DNA of 64,000 bases from Helicoverpa zea (lineage: Eukaryota; Arthropoda; Insecta; Lepidoptera; Noctuidae): NCBI RefSeq assembly GCF_022581195.2, contig NC_061459.1, positions 2,976,001-3,040,000 on the forward strand, read 5' to 3'. Shown in pieces: positions 49,901 to 52,939 of the stretch. Numbering within the stretch: the stretch's first letter is position 1; each line of letters begins with the position of its first letter. The notes beneath the pieces are model-generated. The model saw nothing but the letters and a program-made list of their open reading frames with translations. It had not been told where the DNA came from and made no database searches. The position numbers and the translations under genes were made by a program.

Positions 49901-50908
49901 TAGTAGTAGTTGGAGATGACAGGTAGTACGCACATTACAAAGATCAGGTATTTAGCCGGTATCAAACCGATTGAAAATTGTGATTGGAATCAAGATTTGC
50001 TTTGCCAACTATCGGGACCACTGTTTTTGACTTTGCGAGCAACTTTTTGAACAAACTTTAGCTCCTGTTGATCACATTTTTGAATGTTTACTTACTTTTA
50101 AATTTATTTTTATTCCCTTTTAACTGATTTCAATGCTATAAACTTGTGAACTTGTATACAACCTTTCGTTCACCCGAGTATAAGTATCTAAATTTCTGTA
50201 AAACCCTTTCGTCTTATACGCCTTTCTTTACATATAAAAATTTTGAAGAGGTTTCAGTTCATTCTGAGAATATTTGATTAGTCTATGAGATTCGAGTATT
50301 TTACTCTGGGGTCGCATAAAGATTTTGTTGACCCTTATGAGTTAAGATGAATTCAAGTTAGGACTTAGTTCTTATGAATGGATTAGGAGGCATTATGGGA
50401 TTCATGGCCTCTTTTTCAAATACAACAATATTGCATAGAAAGACTTTATAAAATGTCTGATAAAAAAAAAAAATGTTGCCAAGACACCTTTTATAACATA
50501 TTTTTTTAACAAAATTTATCTTTATCTTTTAAGATGAAAATAAAAACTTGCAATATTTGCTGACCCAAAAGTTTGATCAACGGTTATACACTGGTGAAAA
50601 TTAATCCTACTAATATAATAAATGTGAAAGTTTGTGAGAATGCATGGAGGTGTGTTTCACGCATAAACGGCTGGACCGATTTGGTTGAAATTTGGTATGT
50701 AGATAGGTTATACTTTGGATTAACACGTAGGCTACTTTTTATCAACACACCATACGGGTAAAGCCGCGGGCGGAAGCTATTTATAAATAGTTTTTCTAAT
50801 TATTAATGTTTTTTATTCACAGCTCGACCAGTCCTAAGTGACAATGCAAGAAAGGACATCTCAGCAGAATCTTCGAGAAACACTAGTCAGTCTAAACTAG
50901 ATTCGTAG
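2407..50908 (+). CDS. nrf-6: Nose resistant to fluoxetine 6-like membrane acyltransferase (12 exons, 781 aa)
   Basis: Exons 2407-2902, 35108-35280, 39566-39759, 43628-43910, 45077-45240, 46216-46384, 47355-47548, 47664-47789, 47906-48111, 48515-48657, 49371-49482 and 50823-50908 join in frame (2346 nt including TAG), all with GT-AG borders. Residues 1-16 are a signal peptide; to about 285 is an extracellular/luminal NRF-type domain with N-glycosylation sequons and conserved cysteines (NFDECV, GQYCLA, WAVCVPSAC, DCYT). From 288 the protein is a multi-pass acyltransferase-3 domain: GLECISGIKALAM with the family histidine in AGHAC (H364), VDTFLMLSAFLF, RVTPAYL and WYLSVDTQLFF. The family is named for the C. 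elegans nrf-6/ndg-4 genes, linked to lipid/yolk and drug transport; the biochemical acyl substrate is generally unknown. Length fits insect members. The frame is intact, so the gene looks functional. Confidence 0.94.
3772..3978 (-). mobile_element. MITE family A copy (CGGCCGA-containing inverted ends)
   Basis: The two ends are imperfect inverted repeats: CTGCACACTGAAGAC...AGTCGGCCGACAG on the left and the complement of ACTGCAAACTTTCAGTCGGCC on the right. The interior carries the family core (complement of AAAGATCAGGTATTTAGCCG). Related copies lie at 8.7, 15.0, 29.4, 33.6, 44.9 and 49.9 kb. No coding capacity. Confidence 0.7.
6213..6282 (-). mobile_element. Worn R1-type retrotransposon 3'-tail remnant
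   Basis: GGGAAATCATCAAATG, CCACTGTGGGTGCAGCG and GGAGTGTCAGACTGTTGG match, with gaps, the distal 3' UTR seen at 21.06-21.12 kb and 56.48-56.55 kb. It is short and degenerate, so an old insertion. Confidence 0.55.
7472..7767 (-). repeat. Interspersed repeat family C copy (~300 bp)
   Basis: The ends resemble those of copies at 22432-22720 and 63392-63665: a GGAGATGCCATAA...GGTAGGTCAGGAGCC end and a CATTTTGGCGC...CTACTTTCTTAGG...GTCATTTTGTTCTCCATGG end. A GGAGRTGCCATAA-like motif appears near both ends in opposite orientation, suggesting a MITE. There is no open frame of note. Confidence 0.6.
8745..9003 (+). mobile_element. MITE family A copy with a nested 68-bp retro-insertion
   Basis: The left part (CAAACTTTTAATCGGCCGATAGTTTG and GATCAGGTATTTAGCCGATG) and the right part (GGGCCAACTGTCTGCGG) are family A. 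They are interrupted at 8889-8956 by a short insertion flanked by a 10-bp duplication, listed separately. Confidence 0.7.
8889..8956 (+). mobile_element. 68-bp severely truncated retroelement tail with TSD
   Basis: The insert reads GGGAGGCCTATGTTCAGCAG, then TGGACGTCCTATGGCTGAG and a GATGATGATG tail. It is bounded by direct repeats GGGTAATTTG at 8879-8888 and 8957-8966. The GGAGGCCTATG...GTGGACGTC motif with a GAT-repeat tail is a 3' end I recall from many lepidopteran retroposons. Only this tail was inserted. Confidence 0.75.
9760..9935 (-). pseudogene. RTE-type retrotransposon ORF C-terminus and 3' tail
   Basis: On the minus strand the frame reads RGRGRPKKRWMDCLKDDM, then DRGKWKKMTYCADPKLNWEQG and a Lys-rich end over a GAA-repeat tail. 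GRPxxRWxDC...D...R..W is the typical C-terminal signature of RTE-clade reverse transcriptase ORFs. Only the end of the protein is present, so this is a 5'-truncated dead copy. Shorter relatives of the same tail (GCCCTTATCCCAATTTTATT) occur at 19.3, 20.1 and possibly 30.35 kb. Confidence 0.75.
10425..10475 (+). repeat. Fragment of a widespread CCCCCGACGCAAA repeat
   Basis: TTTTTAACCCCCGACGCAAA followed by GACGACAGGGTGTTATAAG matches a short sequence I recall as common in lepidopteran intergenic DNA. Only this piece is visible. Confidence 0.4.
11561..11592 (+). repeat. Helitron-like terminal scrap
   Basis: TAAAGCCGTGGGCAGAGGCT matches the TAAAGCCGCGGGCGGAAGCTA end of the better copy at 50.6-50.8 kb. 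Confidence 0.45.
12418..12560 (+). repeat. Helitron-like repeat fragment
   Basis: TTTCTCGCGGTTCCATCCGC, CATATAATATAGCCTATG and AGAACTTTTCAAATTGGTTCGGTAGTTTTGG are segments of a common lepidopteran non-autonomous Helitron-type repeat. An open frame of 98 codons (12487-12783) starts inside this repeat and resembles nothing I know, so it is not called a gene. Confidence 0.5.
13202..13380 (-). mobile_element. R1-type retrotransposon short 3' tail
   Basis: A T-rich run at 13200-13219 (poly(A) on the minus strand) is followed by the tail GACGTCAAAAAACATCAAATG, CGCTGTGGGTTTGCAGCGG, GAGGGAGTGTCAGACTCTTA, CCGTCGTGTTCCGTCATTGG and CAACCCGCAGCCCCGGCAGG, after which unrelated DNA begins. The 5' end falls at the same GC-rich point as the copy at 56.4 kb. 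I found no clear target duplication. Confidence 0.8.
14274..14739. mobile_element. pogo/Tigger-like MITE (466 bp)
   Basis: The left end CAGTCGACTCTCGTTAATTC and the right end, complement of CAATCGACTCTTGTTAATTC, form inverted repeats flanked by TA (14272-14273 and 14740-14741). CAGTCGACTCTCGTTAAT-type ends and TA targets are typical of the Tc1/mariner pogo-Tigger group. Further TTCGAATTA/ATTACGAATT motifs lie subterminally. There is no transposase frame. Confidence 0.75.
14996..15345 (+). mobile_element. MITE family A copy, expanded by internal sequence
   Basis: Left end CTGCAAACTTTTAGTCGGCC and core AGATCAGGTATTTAGCCGG; right end GGTCAACTGTCGGCCGACTG followed by TTTAGTCTTCAGTCTGCTGTG. About 170 bp of AT-rich DNA between 15130 and 15300 is not in the other copies and may be a later insertion or part of a longer subtype. 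Confidence 0.7.
15655..15790 (+). repeat. Interspersed repeat fragment (ACTGACTTGAAAAAG type)
   Basis: AAATTTTAACTGACTTGAAA...CAGATTCTCAGTTTGACC...TGTATGTATGTAC resembles a sequence I recall as repeated across Lepidoptera (AACCGACTTCAAAAA...). A related piece on the other strand ends at 19034 (CTGAAGTCGGTTAAAA). Confidence 0.45.
17430..17632 (+). repeat. Interspersed repeat family C copy (partial)
   Basis: Contains ATGACCAGTAGAGATGTCAC, TCCTAAGAAAGTAGCGCGCC, AAAATGTAGGTGTTC and GAACGAGGAACGTTAC, matching the 63.4 kb copy in the same orientation and the 7.5 and 22.5 kb copies on the opposite strand. Confidence 0.55.
17672..17815 (-). repeat. Retroposon 3' end with TTTGAC-repeat tail
   Basis: GTCAAAGTCAAAGTCAAAAA at 17680-17699 is a microsatellite tail on the minus strand, followed by AACGTTTATTGAAAA and CCCCCCTTTCACCACTTCC. 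This layout is familiar from lepidopteran retroposons. A fragment with CCTTTACCACTGCC and GAAGAAGAAGTGGCGCAACA occurs at 55.47-55.56 kb. Confidence 0.5.
18046..18441 (+). mobile_element. Full-length tRNA-derived SINE (HaSE-like) with 21-bp TSD
   Basis: The head has a tRNA-like Pol III promoter: A box TGGCCTAGTGGGTAAAGG and B box GGGTTCGATCC (about 18072-18123), then a long body (GGGATGGCACGTTAAACTG, GTTACGGGTAGTCAGAAGCC, GGTTAGACTGGAAGCC) and the end GGCTCGGAGGATG. A 21-bp direct repeat starting TATGACCCAGTAAAAC flanks it at 18025-18045 and 18442-18462. This is the only copy in the window on the + strand with the complete head. An A-rich stretch precedes the head. Confidence 0.85.
18835..19034 (+). 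repeat. Interspersed repeat fragment ending CTGAAGTCGGTTAAAA
   Basis: Segments AACTTCATCAAAATCGCTTC, CGCGAACAAACATACACATG, CAGCTCAAACTGA and CTGAAGTCGGTTAAAA belong to a repeat I recall from lepidopteran introns. The 61-codon open frame here is therefore not taken as a gene. Confidence 0.5.
19322..19430 (-). repeat. RTE-type 3' tail fragment
   Basis: CATCATCCTCCTGCCCTTAT, CCCAATTTTATTTGGGGTCG and GCGCAGCATGTTTTCTTCTT match the end of the RTE element at 9.76 kb (minus strand). Too short to code. Confidence 0.6.
20101..20180 (-). repeat. RTE-type 3' tail fragment
   Basis: ATCATCATCATCCTCTTGCC, CTTATCCCAATTTTATTTGG and GCGCAGCATGTTTTCTCC are close to the 19.32 kb copy. Confidence 0.6.
21036..21913 (-). 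mobile_element. 5'-truncated R1-clade non-LTR retrotransposon with 11-bp TSD
   Basis: Direct repeats AAAATGAGCCT at 21025-21035 and 21914-21924 bound an 878-bp minus-strand insertion. Its 3' poly(A) is the T run at 21036-21048; then comes a roughly 300-bp 3' UTR and the end of the second ORF. It is conspicuously GC-rich compared with flanking DNA, in keeping with R1/TRAS-type elements. Of the R1-type tails in this window it is the only one that still includes coding sequence. Confidence 0.88.
21350..21913 (-). pseudogene. C-terminal end of R1-type ORF2 protein (truncated)
   Basis: The minus-strand frame, closed by TAG at 21350-21352, encodes about 187 residues from the element boundary. Recognisable R1-clade landmarks are LTYRMTQVLTGHGCFGRYLH, then the terminal cysteine-histidine motif GCHHC...VCPAW, and RPALVQAMVRGEREWDAVAS. 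In this motif the spacing C-x2-C-x9-[H]-x4-C is kept but the histidine is replaced by tyrosine (DTVDYTVQVC, codon TAC instead of CAC). The rest of ORF2, with the endonuclease and reverse transcriptase, is missing, so it is dead. The reported open frame continues past the insertion border into flanking DNA. Confidence 0.85.
22432..22722 (-). repeat. Interspersed repeat family C copy
   Basis: Starts with GGAGATGGCATAATGTAGGT, AGGTCAGACGCCTTCTTC and TAGGTCAAATTCGTACG, and ends with GCCCGCATTTTGGCGCGCTA, CTTTCTTAAGTGATTTTC and GTCATTTTGTTCTCCATGG. It is the most complete copy on this orientation; compare 7.5 kb and 63.4 kb. Confidence 0.65.
23049..23600 (+). mobile_element. Poly(A) retro-insertion with 13-bp TSD, carrying a nested MITE
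   Basis: Direct repeats AAAACGATCCTAC at 23036-23048 and 23601-23613 flank this segment, which ends in a long A run (23582-23604, overlapping the repeat) just after GGCAGATTGCCAT. Without the nested inverted-repeat element (23190-23420), the retro-inserted part is about 320 bp. I do not recognise its parent; it may be the 3' end of a LINE or a processed transcript. Confidence 0.75.
23190..23420. mobile_element. MITE with ~60-bp terminal inverted repeats (231 bp)
   Basis: TATAGTTCGGCCATTCAGAG at the left and its complement at the right (CTCTGAATGGCCGAACTATA) begin inverted repeats of about 60 bp that also include ATGCGTTCCTGACACGTCGC and ACTGACGACGTAACT. The ends fit insertion at a TA dinucleotide. 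The interior of about 110 bp is AT-rich without coding potential. Confidence 0.85.
24833..24987 (-). mobile_element. Diverged R1-type short 3' tail
   Basis: GTCATCAAATGACCCCTCCC, GAGTGTCAGACTCTTACTGA, ATGTACCAGGGCCGCGGTAA and CTCTTTCGAACAATTCCGCG match the tail at 13.2 and 56.5 kb, with substitutions and small deletions. Homology stops just past CGGCCCGGAGG, the same relative position as in the other short copies. Confidence 0.75.
25881..26120 (+). mobile_element. 5'-truncated SINE with 15-bp TSD
   Basis: The body starts at TGGGATGGCACGTTAAACTG and ends GGCTCGGAGGATGATG. Flanking direct repeats ATATGCGAAGGTGGT lie at 25866-25880 and 26121-26135. The tRNA-like head is missing. Confidence 0.85.
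26363..26404. repeat. Perfect 42-bp palindrome
   Basis: Two 21-bp arms (the first begins ATAAAACATGTTAATATT) are exact reverse complements with no spacer. It lies in intron 1 outside any recognised element. Confidence 0.9.
27255..27335 (-). repeat. Helitron-like repeat fragment
   Basis: CTCTCGGCTCCACCCGCGTC followed by GATAAAACGTAACCTATG parallels the 12.42 kb fragment. Confidence 0.4.
27850..28000 (+). mobile_element. Diverged SINE 3' body
   Basis: GGTATTGGGTTGCCCGGGTA, ACTGGGTTGAGGAGGTCAG, GGTTAGACTGGAAGCCGAAC and an ATGATGATGAA end match the 18.06 kb SINE with scattered substitutions. The open frame across it on the minus strand (27729-28130) is a shadow. Confidence 0.75.
28508..28860 (-). 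mobile_element. SINE copy interrupted by a MITE
   Basis: Minus-strand SINE: CCCAACTATATTGGGATCGG and CTTCCAGTCTAACCGGAT up to 28553, then resuming with CAAGGAGCGACTGTCTAACT, GTTACCCGGGCAACCCG and ATGTTCAAATGACAG after 28693. The interruption is the inverted-repeat element at 28554-28692. Confidence 0.75.
28554..28692. mobile_element. MITE (ATCATCGGCACG ends), nested in a SINE
   Basis: The left end TAATCATCGGCACGGATATT and the complement of the right end (AGTTATCGGCACGGATATTG) are inverted repeats, with the shared internal CTGACCTTCACCTGCGC on the left. TA flanks both ends. The same family is at 51.05 kb with longer, better preserved ends. Confidence 0.75.
29070..29253. mobile_element. MITE with TTACRGCCAGTTTCTTC ends (184 bp)
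   Basis: The left arm TTACAGCCAGTTTCTTCATC, then AAAAGTTAAAG and AGTAATGTCTAA, is repeated in inverse orientation at the right (GATGAAGAAACTGGCCGTAA). Arms are about 60 bp and imperfect. No coding capacity. Confidence 0.8.
29383..29545 (-). mobile_element. MITE family A copy
   Basis: GACTAAACAGTCGGCCGACA, TACCTGATCGTTTTAATGTG and GAGCCCAAACAAACTATAGT match the minus-strand form of the family. The 79-codon open frame across it is not a gene. Confidence 0.7.
30530..30832 (+). mobile_element. 5'-truncated SINE with 14-bp TSD
   Basis: Starts at CCAATGCAACTTTTCTAAGT, just downstream of the tRNA-like head, and ends GGCTCGGAGGAT. Direct repeats GTGTGACATACACA at 30516-30529 and 30833-30846. Very similar to the 18.06 and 25.88 kb copies, so fairly recent. 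Confidence 0.87.
32731..33079 (-). mobile_element. Near full-length SINE with 12-bp TSD
   Basis: On the minus strand this copy runs from inside the tRNA-like head (complement of CGAACCCGCGCCCTCATACTTGAG spans the B box) to the CTCCGAGG end. Direct repeats GTTTTGCTTACT at 32719-32730 and 33080-33091. The + strand open frame at 32756-33001 is a shadow of this SINE. Confidence 0.85.
33638..33818 (+). mobile_element. MITE family A copy
   Basis: CTGCCAACTTTTAATCGGCC, GATCGTTTTTTCGGTCTCAT and, at the far end, ATCGGGCCAACTGTCGGGAC mark the family ends; divergence is moderate. Confidence 0.65.
35108..35280 (+). CDS. nrf-6: nrf-6-like exon 2 (residues 166-223)
   Basis: The acceptor TTCTTCCAG (to 35107) completes the ATG codon split after exon 1, giving M-FDASAKSPQGLLFGSSYHLG then NFDECVAIEDP and GQYCLATIKW. 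These are the conserved cysteines and glycines of the NRF luminal domain. The donor AAG|GTAATA leaves phase 0. Confidence 0.93.
36502..37842 (+). pseudogene. Reverse transcriptase ORF fragment of the retrotransposon
   Basis: About 445 codons are open. Motifs are in the usual order: FGFRKGKSTEDA (RT block 2), VFLDLAKAFDTI (palm A), GVPQGSLLGPTLFIIYMND (palm B), LISYADDTVIIF (catalytic YADD, palm C) and RYLGLLIDENLSF (thumb-side), followed by the C-terminal region ending LSYEETENLL. Both catalytic aspartates of YADD are present. The endonuclease and the N-terminal part of RT are missing and there is no natural ATG: the first codons derive from the target duplication, so the fragment cannot make an active protein. 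The clade is uncertain within the CR1/Jockey/Rex1 range. Confidence 0.88.
36509..38354 (+). mobile_element. 5'-truncated CR1/Jockey-like non-LTR retrotransposon
   Basis: Short direct repeats GTGACAA at 36502-36508 and 38355-38361 frame the element. It starts inside the reverse transcriptase ORF and ends in an ATT/TTA-rich microsatellite tail (about 38325-38354). The 3' UTR also includes a CA microsatellite (37857-37911). The uninterrupted frame points to a recent insertion. Confidence 0.8.
37857..37911 (+). repeat. CA dinucleotide microsatellite
   Basis: About 25 nearly uninterrupted CA units directly after the RT stop codon, within the retrotransposon 3' UTR. Confidence 0.95.
39566..39759 (+). 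CDS. nrf-6: nrf-6-like exon 3 (residues 224-288), founder of a tandem array
   Basis: The acceptor GTTTGATTACAG (to 39565) joins in phase 0 to exon 2 and gives TRTGRGETLRWAVCVPSACH, the conserved cysteine pair of the NRF domain, then DCYT and ALDVGYL. The donor CT|GTAAGT is phase 2. Only this copy keeps the complete 5' part and acceptor. Partial copies follow at about 205-211 bp spacing. Confidence 0.92.
39816..40720 (+). repeat. Tandem array of partial exon-3 copies
   Basis: Copies 2-5 correspond to the last ~149 nt of exon 3 (from the AGCGC of VPSAC onward) plus ~57 bp of following intron. Their donor GT positions are 39965, 40172, 40379 and 40590 (the founder's is 39760), so periods are 205, 207, 207 and 211. 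All four keep the reading frame and a GTAAG donor. Changes include T to N in AHTVS (copy 2), K to N and Y to N (copy 3), N to H and Y to N (copy 4), A to P and PL to LI (copy 5). A sixth copy (about 40654-40720) restores more of the 5' part (GCCGTCTGCGTGCC) but has a ~79-nt internal deletion and no donor. None has an obvious pyrimidine-tract acceptor. Confidence 0.92.
42295..42745 (+). pseudogene. Non-LTR retrotransposon ORF C-terminus with A-rich tail
   Basis: The frame to the TAG at 42523-42525 reads RAPIGRLMRLYNEHFMDIDL near its end. A PxxR.xxGxRxPI.R....YN......D.F pattern closes the RT protein of several lepidopteran CR1/Jockey-type elements. The tail is an AAATA repeat (about 42728-42742). 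The same arrangement of a short ORF end plus tail marks a strongly 5'-truncated copy. A TGGTCTAGTGGT tRNA-like A-box match right after the stop is likely coincidental. Confidence 0.6.
43316..43344 (+). repeat. TTTC simple repeat
   Basis: Imperfect CTTT/TTTC microsatellite in intron 3. Confidence 0.85.
43628..43910 (+). CDS. nrf-6: nrf-6-like exon 4 (residues 288-382)
   Basis: Begins the membrane part: a transmembrane helix at about 289-309 (LILLFITILFFATLYETYM), a cytosolic loop ending KQHN, then the acyltransferase-3 opening GLECISGIKALAM with AGHACMF containing H364, the family's conserved histidine. The acceptor TATTTCAG supplies the G completing the split Leu codon. Donor CGG|GTAAAT, phase 0. 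Confidence 0.95.
43911..45076 (+). other. Intron 4 of the nrf-6-like gene
   Basis: Mostly unique AT-rich sequence; its 3' end holds a MITE family A copy (44898-45022). Confidence 0.85.
44898..45022 (-). mobile_element. MITE family A copy 55 bp upstream of exon 5
   Basis: AGATACCTGATCTTTGTAAT, TACTGATTTATGAGTCCAAA and ACTATCGGCCGACTAAAAAT match the family. One end is truncated. Its right end lies close to the exon 5 acceptor. Confidence 0.7.
45077..45240 (+). CDS. nrf-6: nrf-6-like exon 5 (residues 383-437)
   Basis: Encodes NTLLVDTFLMLSAFLFSRL, a hallmark acyltransferase-3 helix, then a charged loop ELEKRRGK and the start of RYIR. Acceptor TTTCTTTACAG, donor TCAG|GTAAGA in phase 2. Confidence 0.95.
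45241..46215 (+). other. Intron 5 of the nrf-6-like gene
   Basis: No repeat family or coding segment recognised. Confidence 0.8.
46216..46384 (+). CDS. nrf-6: nrf-6-like exon 6 (residues 437-493)
   Basis: Completes RYIRVTPAYL, where the Arg-x-Thr-Pro signature precedes a transmembrane helix, and continues to CMSSWWANILYINNY, a conserved loop with Cys and Trp-Trp. Acceptor TTATTTTCAG, donor ATG|GTGAGT in phase 0. Confidence 0.95.
46385..47354 (+). other. Intron 6 of the nrf-6-like gene
   Basis: Contains a loose internal duplication: GAAGTTGGTGTTTCTGACTG at about 46424 and GAAGCTGGTGTTTCTGACTA at about 46562, with further similarity after each. Otherwise nothing recognised. Confidence 0.7.
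47355..47548 (+). CDS. nrf-6: nrf-6-like exon 7 (residues 494-558)
   Basis: Starts CMFQSWYLSVDTQLFFIAPI, the strongly conserved WYL..D.Q.. motif of the family, then two hydrophobic stretches. The donor AA|GTAAGT is phase 2. Confidence 0.95.
47664..47789 (+). CDS. nrf-6: nrf-6-like exon 8 (residues 558-600)
   Basis: Luminal loop FTDIISNFYFNEAYVKTHMK followed by the helix MIIYFMGILTGYVLH. Acceptor TTGTTACAG, donor AAAA|GTAAGT in phase 2. Intron 7 is only 115 bp. Confidence 0.94.
47906..48111 (+). CDS. nrf-6: nrf-6-like exon 9 (residues 600-669)
   Basis: Helix WIISLVLGTVTTFSVTIF, a Tyr/Gln-rich loop (YQEWYQYSALEAA), then LHKLAWGICNGWLIIACATG, typical of the late acyltransferase-3 helices. Donor GGAG|GTGAGC in phase 1. 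Confidence 0.95.
48515..48657 (+). CDS. nrf-6: nrf-6-like exon 10 (residues 669-716)
   Basis: Encodes GFIGKLLTWKFLAPFSRLTF and CAYLVNGIVELYY; the L..W..F.P.SRLTF.AYL pattern is conserved in the family. Acceptor TTTGTTTGTAG, donor GTT|GTAAGT in phase 0. Confidence 0.95.
48658..49370 (+). other. Intron 10 of the nrf-6-like gene
   Basis: AT-rich; nothing recognised. Confidence 0.75.
49371..49482 (+). CDS. nrf-6: nrf-6-like exon 11 (residues 717-754)
   Basis: Last transmembrane helix (ISHIVLTFFLALFLCLTFES) followed by PLHGIEKILLRMF, the usual E.P...LEK..F ending of the domain. Acceptor TCTTTTTCAG, donor TTTG|GTGAGT in phase 1. Confidence 0.95.
49853..50022 (+). mobile_element. MITE family A copy
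   Basis: ACTGCAAACTTTTATTCGGT, GATAGTTTGTTGGGACTCG, AAGATCAGGTATTTAGCCGG and GCCAACTATCGGGACCACTG. Both ends are recognisable. Confidence 0.7.
50595..50795 (+). mobile_element. Helitron-like non-autonomous repeat
   Basis: CCTACTAATATAATAAATGT, GAAAGTTTGTGAGAATGC, ACGGCTGGACCGATTTGGTT, GAAATTTGGTATGTAGATAG and TAAAGCCGCGGGCGGAAGCT form the sequence of a very common lepidopteran repeat that I associate with non-autonomous Helitrons; that class assignment is from memory. Its right end is less than 30 bp from the exon 12 acceptor. Confidence 0.65.
50823..50908 (+). CDS. nrf-6: nrf-6-like exon 12 with stop (residues 754-781)
   Basis: Acceptor TTTATTCACAG, completing ARPVLSDNARKDISAESSRN and a Ser/Thr-rich hydrophilic cytoplasmic tail, TAG at 50906-50908. 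Confidence 0.9.
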
Positions 50909-52380
50909 CTCAGTGTTAAATTCTTAGTTCGATATTTTAATTGAGAATTACTATGTGATATTTACATAGGTAATTCTTTTTTAATTAGGTAGATTGAGAT
51001 TTGTATGATACCCCGAAATTGTATTAACTGCTGTTATGTCGCTAGTTGTATAATCATCGGCACGAATCTTGAGCGCTGACCTTCACCTGCGCTGAGGTAA
51101 TTTATTTGTGGTATGAAGTTGTGGTATGAATGAAGTGAGGCGCGGGGGCGGGCTAAAGCGGTGATTGGCCCGCAGCGCATCGCGTCATAGCCGTCACTCG
51201 GGATTGGTTCTTTGCTAATAAATCACTTCTGCGCTGGTGAAGGTCAGCGCTCAGGATTCGTGCCGATGATTCTAAAACAATAGAAAATCAATTTGTGTCT
51301 CACGTATACAACGGGTTCATGAAAATATCGAAAACGATAAAAAACGAAAGAAAAATGAAAGTACTATTTGTATTTAAAAGTTTTCGTAATTAAAGACCCT
51401 CAAAGTAAAAGTTATGTGTGCTTACGACAGAGTGAATTTTGATTGAAAAAATCTTTTTTGTTTGGGAGAAGGTTTTAAAATTGGAGTTTCATAATTGGGG
51501 TATTGTACCAAGTACTGTGAACAATAATAGGCTCAATTATTTTAAGGTCATAGGTAAATCTGTAAATATTTTTAGGCATAAGTAGGTGTATTATTAGATT
51601 TATACTTTTTTACGTTCATATTTAGGAAAAGATAATATACATATTACCATTTACAATATTCCCGCTCTGCGATAAATATAAAAAATATGCCCTCAGTATC
51701 ACTAACCAGTAAAAATATTGCAATAAAAAGTTAATAAAAATGTTTTACTTTTTCCCGAAAGTATCAGGAAATGGAGTGAATTTTTTATCACCAAAAATTG
51801 TGAGATCATGACTGTGAATTTTTGTAGCAATCCAGAATTTACTGTTCCCTTATTTTGAGCTTTAATTCCGATGGTGTATAGTTCAAAGTTCATTGCAGGT
51901 TTATTTAAATATAAGGCTTACAAGAAATATTTTGACATTACCAAGTTATGAAATAATTTGGTGGAATTTAAGAGTTGTATCGAAGATGTGATCTTTGAAA
52001 TGTAATAAAATGTATTTTAAGTAGGTACTATTAAATGAACTGCTTTGTTTATGGCTGATTTTGTACATAATATTTACGTCACAAAGATGCAATTTTTTAC
52101 GACTCGACTTTAAATTAAGTTTAATGAAATAATTTCATATCTATATTCAAGACTACCTTTTTCTTAAAGAAAATATGTAAAAGACTTAAGGCTTATAAAG
52201 ATTTTGATAGTATTTTGTGAAGGGACTATTTCAATGTCTATTGCTCAATCCTGTATATACTTTACTATAAAATGTCATTTACCTCAATGTATACAAGATT
52301 GTTTTATATATTTTCATATTAAAATACATTATTCCAATTACTTGCTGTTTTGATTTTTTATCCATTCATTTTAATAAAAA
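50909..52380 (+). other. 3' UTR / downstream flank of the nrf-6-like gene
   Basis: The first AATAAA after the stop (51217-51222) lies inside the MITE at 51049-51274. Later AATAAA hexamers are at 51722, 51733, 52004 and 52373. Which is used cannot be told from the sequence. Confidence 0.5.
51049..51274. mobile_element. MITE (ATCATCGGCACG ends) in the nrf-6-like 3' flank
   Basis: TAATCATCGGCACGAATCTT and the complement of its counterpart at the right (TGCCGATGATTCTA) start inverted repeats of about 55 bp that both include CTGACCTTCACCTGCGC-type sequence. The centre is GC-rich (GGCGCGGGGGCGGGC). A related shorter copy is at 28.55 kb. Confidence 0.8.
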
Positions 52381-52404
52381 TTACACAACATTCAAATCAT
52401 CAGA

Positions 52405-52650
52405 CATGAGCCTTTTCCCAATTATTTTGGAGTCGGCTTCCAGTCTAATCGGATGCAGCTCTGCACCTGTGTGTTACGAGGAGCGACTGCCTATCTGACC
52501 TCCTTAACCCTGTTATACTTGGGCAACCTAAAATCCCTTAGGAAGACTAGTTGTCAGACTTTATAGCTTGTAACTACCCGTATTGACTGCCAAAGACATT
52601 CAAATGACAGCCGGGACCCTCCAATTTAGCAAAGCTTCCGAAACACGGAG
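52405..52650 (-). mobile_element. Diverged SINE 3' body
   Basis: GAGCCTTTTCCCAATTATTT, GGCTTCCAGTCTAATCGGAT, GAGCGACTGCCTATCTGACC and AATGACAGCCGGGACC match the minus-strand SINE. Confidence 0.75.
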
Positions 52651-52664
52651 GAACTCGTCATGCT

Positions 52665-52740
52665 TCGTCGATGCGCAACTCATATTGCGCTGACTCCAGA
52701 TGGAATTACGAAGGGGGTAGGAAGAAGAAGAATGATACAT
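52665..52740 (+). repeat. RTE-type 3' tail fragment
   Basis: GCAACTCATATTGCGCTGAC, GGGGGTAGGAAGAAGAAGAA: the plus-strand form of the 9.76 kb tail (YCADxxWN...GRRKKK frame). Confidence 0.55.
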
Positions 52741-52784
52741 ACATGCGATTAATTGCTCATTGCATTATAACAGAGTGGATTACG

Positions 52785-52935
52785 TGCCCCGGGGTTGCGG
52801 GATTGTTCGAAAGAGGTACCGCGGCCCTGGTACATAAAAGGCCTAAGAAGGAATATGATGGATTTTAGTCAGTGGGAGTCTGGTCTAGTCCCTCAGGCTG
52901 CTAACCCACAGTAGGAGGGATTTGATGATTTCTCA
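52785..52935 (+). mobile_element. Diverged R1-type short 3' tail
   Basis: GGTTGCGGGATTGTTCGAAA, GAGGTACCGCGGCCCTGGTA, CATAAAAGGCCTAAGAAGG and ACCCACAGTAGGAGGG are the plus-strand form of the tail, starting at the GCCCCGGGG point where other short copies also stop. Confidence 0.72.
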
Positions 52936-52939
52936 TAAA

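Larger units (their letters stand above)
49483..50822 (+). other. Intron 11 of the nrf-6-like gene
   Basis: Holds a MITE family A copy (49853-50022) and a Helitron-like fragment (50595-50795) near the acceptor. Confidence 0.85.
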
